From Roseihalotalea indica (GTDB lineage Bacteria; Bacteroidota; Bacteroidia; Cytophagales; Cyclobacteriaceae): 64,000 nucleotides of DNA. This document shows, piece by piece, positions 61,441-64,000 of this stretch (positions are counted from its first letter, which is position 1; the number at the start of each line of letters is the position of its first letter). The notes under the pieces were generated by a model. The model saw only the letters and a program-made list of their open reading frames with translations, was not told the DNA's origin and did no database searches. The translations under genes were made by a program, and so were the position numbers. The stretch is taken from positions 186,001-250,000 of the forward strand of contig NZ_JAINFL010000001.1 of NCBI RefSeq assembly GCF_022458895.1, in the 5' to 3' direction.

Positions 61441-63426
61441 ATGAAAGCAACAGAAAAAAAGCCTGCTGTGGCCACTACTAAGAAGGCAGATTCAACTTCT
61501 GAAGTTGAATTACTGAAAAAGCAAAAAGCAGAACTCGAGAAGAATCTGCGGGAAATGACCAAACTACAAAAAGAGACTAAGCAAGCTCAGGAAGAACTAA
61601 AAGAAGCTCTTGGGCAAAGCAGCACACAAGAGATAAACCATGTTCAGGCGGCAGTAGACACGGGTTGGGCATATATAGAATTTGAGCCAGATGGCACCAT
61701 CATAACAGCAAATGATAACTTCGTTAAAACATTAGGGTACGACAGCCAAGAGGATGTAATAGGCAAGCATCATAAAGTTTTCTGTGAAGAGTCATATGCT
61801 CAATCAGCCGTTTATAAAAAGTTCTGGGAAGATCTAGCTGTGGGACAAACCCAGTCAGGTGAGTTTAAGCGCATCAGGCGCGATGGTGCCGAGGTATGGA
61901 TCAATGCTGCCTATACTCCGATAAAGAATGATGCCGGGCAGGTAGTAAAAGTCATTAAGATTGCCTCAGATATTACTGAGATGATGGCTAGCCGTGTACA
62001 GGGAGAGAACCTTCAGGCGGCAGTAGACACGGGCTGGGCGTATATAGAATTTGAGCCAGATGGCACCATCATATCAGCGAATAAAAACTTCCTGAGTACT
62101 ATGGGGTTTGAAAACGAAGCTGAAATCAGAGGTCAACACCACCGAATATTCTGCGAGTCTTTATACACATCGTCTAACGAGTACGCAAAATTCTGGCAAG
62201 ATCTAGGGAGCGGTTTGGTACAGAATGGCGAGTATCTCCGGGTGAGAAAAGATGGTAAGCAGGTTTGGCTGCAAGCCGCCTATACTCCAGTAAGAGACGA
62301 AAATGGCGAGGTCAGCAAGATTATTAAAATAGCTGCTGACATATCAGATGTGAAGTTTCCAGTAATGGCGGTAAGCAAGATTATTGATGATATGGCCCAG
62401 GGAGATCTTACCCAAAAATTTGATCTGACCGCTGAAGGATATGCCCAACAGATGGGAGACGCACTGAATGTAGCCATAGAGAACCTGAATGCGTTGCTCA
62501 GCAATATCGGAAAGAACGCCAGCTTTGTGGCCAACTCGTCTAACAGTATGTTAGAAAAGAGTGAAAGTATTCGTAACAATACCAATGAAGTAGCTTCGGC
62601 TATTGCTCAGATGGCTAAAGGAGCGCAGGATCAAGCCCTGAAAACGGATGAGTCTTCCAAACTGGTAGAGCAGGTGCTGGATAGTGCAAATGATATGGAG
62701 AATAAAGCTAACAGTATTTATCAGACAGCAGAAGCAGGACAAAAAAGTTGTGAAAATGGATTAAAGATGATTAAAACCCTGGTGGAGAATATGGAGGGTA
62801 TTCGATCTTCTGCCAGTGTCACTTCTGGCTCTATCACTATCCTGACGCAGCGAGCTGAGGAAATTGGTCGTACCCTTAACGTTATTTCGGATATTGCCTC
62901 TCAAACCAATCTGTTAGCTCTGAACGCTGCAATTGAGGCAGCCCGCGCAGGTGATGCTGGCCGAGGGTTTGCGGTAGTAGCCGAAGAAATTCGCAAGCTT
63001 GCCGAAGACTCACGTCGCTCGGCGGTAGACATTGAAAAAATTATCAGCGATGTTCAGAAAGATACCCAGTCTGCTAGCAAAGCTATTGAAATGATGGAGG
63101 TTAGCGTGAAAGAAGGAAGCCAGGCCACCAAGGAAACCACATCAATTTTTGAAGAGATATCCGAGTCAAGTAACAACACTCTGAGTTACTCGAAGGAAAT
63201 TCAGGAAGCTACCACCGGGCAAAAAACCTTTATTGATTCGGTAGCCAAGAATATTGAGCAAATTGTGGTTGTCGCGGAAGAAACCGCTGCTGGTACCGAA
63301 GAAGTCGCCAGTTCTTCTCAAGAGTTAAACAACAGTATGAACGAGGTTACTGAGGCAAGCAACCAGCTATCAAGTATTGCTGATGAGTTGCAAAAAGGAA
63401 TCAACCAATTTAAGCTCAAGCAGTAG
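61441..63426 (+). CDS. Soluble methyl-accepting chemotaxis protein with tandem PAS domains
   Basis: 661 aa, no membrane segment. An N-terminal Lys/Glu coiled coil (20-60), then two PAS domains (about 68-185 and 190-305) that are near-copies: both open [18 protein letters not shown], with DNA almost identical over about 80 bases. A short HAMP-like stretch ([19 protein letters not shown]) precedes the signalling coiled coil, whose hairpin tip reads [26 protein letters not shown]. It would pair with CheA and CheW, encoded next, to sense cytoplasmic or redox conditions. In gliding or non-swimming Cytophagales it may steer other behaviour. Confidence 0.93.
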   Translation: MKATEKKPAVATTKKADSTSEVELLKKQKAELEKNLREMTKLQKETKQAQEELKEALGQSSTQEINHVQAAVDTGWAYIEFEPDGTIITANDNFVKTLGYDSQEDVIGKHHKVFCEESYAQSAVYKKFWEDLAVGQTQSGEFKRIRRDGAEVWINAAYTPIKNDAGQVVKVIKIASDITEMMASRVQGENLQAAVDTGWAYIEFEPDGTIISANKNFLSTMGFENEAEIRGQHHRIFCESLYTSSNEYAKFWQDLGSGLVQNGEYLRVRKDGKQVWLQAAYTPVRDENGEVSKIIKIAADISDVKFPVMAVSKIIDDMAQGDLTQKFDLTAEGYAQQMGDALNVAIENLNALLSNIGKNASFVANSSNSMLEKSESIRNNTNEVASAIAQMAKGAQDQALKTDESSKLVEQVLDSANDMENKANSIYQTAEAGQKSCENGLKMIKTLVENMEGIRSSASVTSGSITILTQRAEEIGRTLNVISDIASQTNLLALNAAIEAARAGDAGRGFAVVAEEIRKLAEDSRRSAVDIEKIISDVQKDTQSASKAIEMMEVSVKEGSQATKETTSIFEEISESSNNTLSYSKEIQEATTGQKTFIDSVAKNIEQIVVVAEETAAGTEEVASSSQELNNSMNEVTEASNQLSSIADELQKGINQFKLKQ

Positions 63427-63468
63427 GCAATAAGTAACTTGATAAGCAAGGAAAAAACCGAGATAATC

Positions 63469-64000
63469 ATGGAAACAACGGAAATAGCTGCTGCTCATTC
63501 ACCAGCGGAGGCGCCTGATACCAACAGCCGGTATCATCAGCTAATCGTCTTCAAACTGGGAGAAGAAGAGTATGGTATTTATATAGATCAGATTAAAGAA
63601 GTTGTATTTACTCCCCATATTACCCGAATGCCCCAAACCCCTTCTTACCTGAAGGGGGTGGCAAATATCCGAGGTAATATTCTGGCGATTGTAGACCTGG
63701 AAAAAAAATTCGGCCTGCAAACCACTGTGTCTGAAATTGATGAAGGCGCTTCAAATTATACATTAGTAGCAGAGAGTAAGGATTTCACTATTGGTATTTT
63801 AGTAAAAGAAGTACCCAATACGCTCACGGTCTCTTCTAATGATATTGATGAAACTGTTAATGTAGTACAAGGCACACAGGAGGAGCACAACTACATAAAA
63901 GGCATTGCTAAAGTAAACGATCGCCTAATCATCCTGATTGATGTCTTTACCATTATGCAGGAAAAAGAAATGAACCGGGTACTAGCAAAAGAAAGTGCAT
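63469..64000 (+). CDS. cheW: CheW-like coupling protein, cut by the window end
   Basis: Open from METTEIAA for 177 codons to the window edge with no stop. CheW features: LIVFKLGEEEYGIYIDQIK, LKGVANIRGNILAIVDLEKKF, and IKGIAKVNDRLIILIDV. It couples chemoreceptors to CheA kinase. It begins 43 bases after the receptor's stop, so both belong to one operon that probably continues beyond the window. Confidence 0.92.
   Translation, partial: METTEIAAAHSPAEAPDTNSRYHQLIVFKLGEEEYGIYIDQIKEVVFTPHITRMPQTPSYLKGVANIRGNILAIVDLEKKFGLQTTVSEIDEGASNYTLVAESKDFTIGILVKEVPNTLTVSSNDIDETVNVVQGTQEEHNYIKGIAKVNDRLIILIDVFTIMQEKEMNRVLAKESA

Overview
The window is chromosomal DNA from a free-living, probably marine member of the Bacteroidota, most likely order Cytophagales. 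The evidence is repeated Bacteroidota hallmarks: a SusC/SusD pair behind an ECF sigma factor and FecR anti-sigma factor, TonB-linked barrels with carboxypeptidase-like N-domains, a BlaI/M56-peptidase pair, LytTR/LytS signalling, a T9SS-like C-terminal sorting domain, TAnnTTTG-type promoter elements, and tRNA genes without an encoded CCA. No phage, IS element or CRISPR array was found.

Layout. 0.3-9.4 kb: DUF5686 outer-membrane protein, a small lipoprotein/membrane pair, and blaI plus a giant M56 peptidase with palindromic operators. 10-19.3 kb: ECF sigma, FecR, SusC with STN domain, SusD, then a secreted copper amine oxidase, which suggests an amine or protein-derived nutrient uptake unit. 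19.6-24.8 kb: TonB-type barrel, aldehyde dehydrogenase, aldo/keto reductase. 25.0-32.5 kb: an RNA locus (below). 32.5-45.6 kb: mostly single metabolic genes (DUF72, membrane protein, LuxR-type regulator, serine hydrolase, phosphodiesterase, DoxX, dienelactone hydrolase, lactonase, GH43-like, esterase) and a LytS/LytT pair. 45.8-56 kb: second barrel, DUF4238, serine hydrolase, PadR plus CPBP protein with a decayed partial copy beside it, and a seven-PAS histidine kinase. 56.5-64 kb: two lipoprotein sulfatases, TetR, HAD phosphatase, soluble chemoreceptor and CheW, which runs off the end.

The RNA locus is the striking part. From a strong promoter at 25.03 kb it holds two structured leader RNAs, four tRNA or tRNA-like genes, a TPR protein, a Ro60/Rsr (TROVE) protein, a second array of three tRNAs and a 231-nt tRNA-like RNA surrounding five Y-RNA-like units, two uncharacterised proteins, and the RNA ligase RtcB, ending at a clear terminator. 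The five Y-like units share one architecture that I can pair by hand: outer helix, bulged U, two base pairs, CGUA facing a 7-nt GYYNRUU loop, then an 8-11 bp inner helix. The pairs covary between units. The heads on these stems are different tRNA mimics: two are circularly permuted tRNAs (T arm and 3' acceptor strand before 5' acceptor strand and D arm), one is a complete ordinary cloverleaf, one keeps T arm plus one hairpin, one is a bare hairpin. Three RNAs across both arrays carry the same 14-nt insertion inside the T arm. The likely reading is a Ro60-Y RNA-RtcB RNA repair or quality-control island with a family of diversified tRNA-mimic Y RNAs. This is inference from sequence; the pairings were found by eye and not computed.
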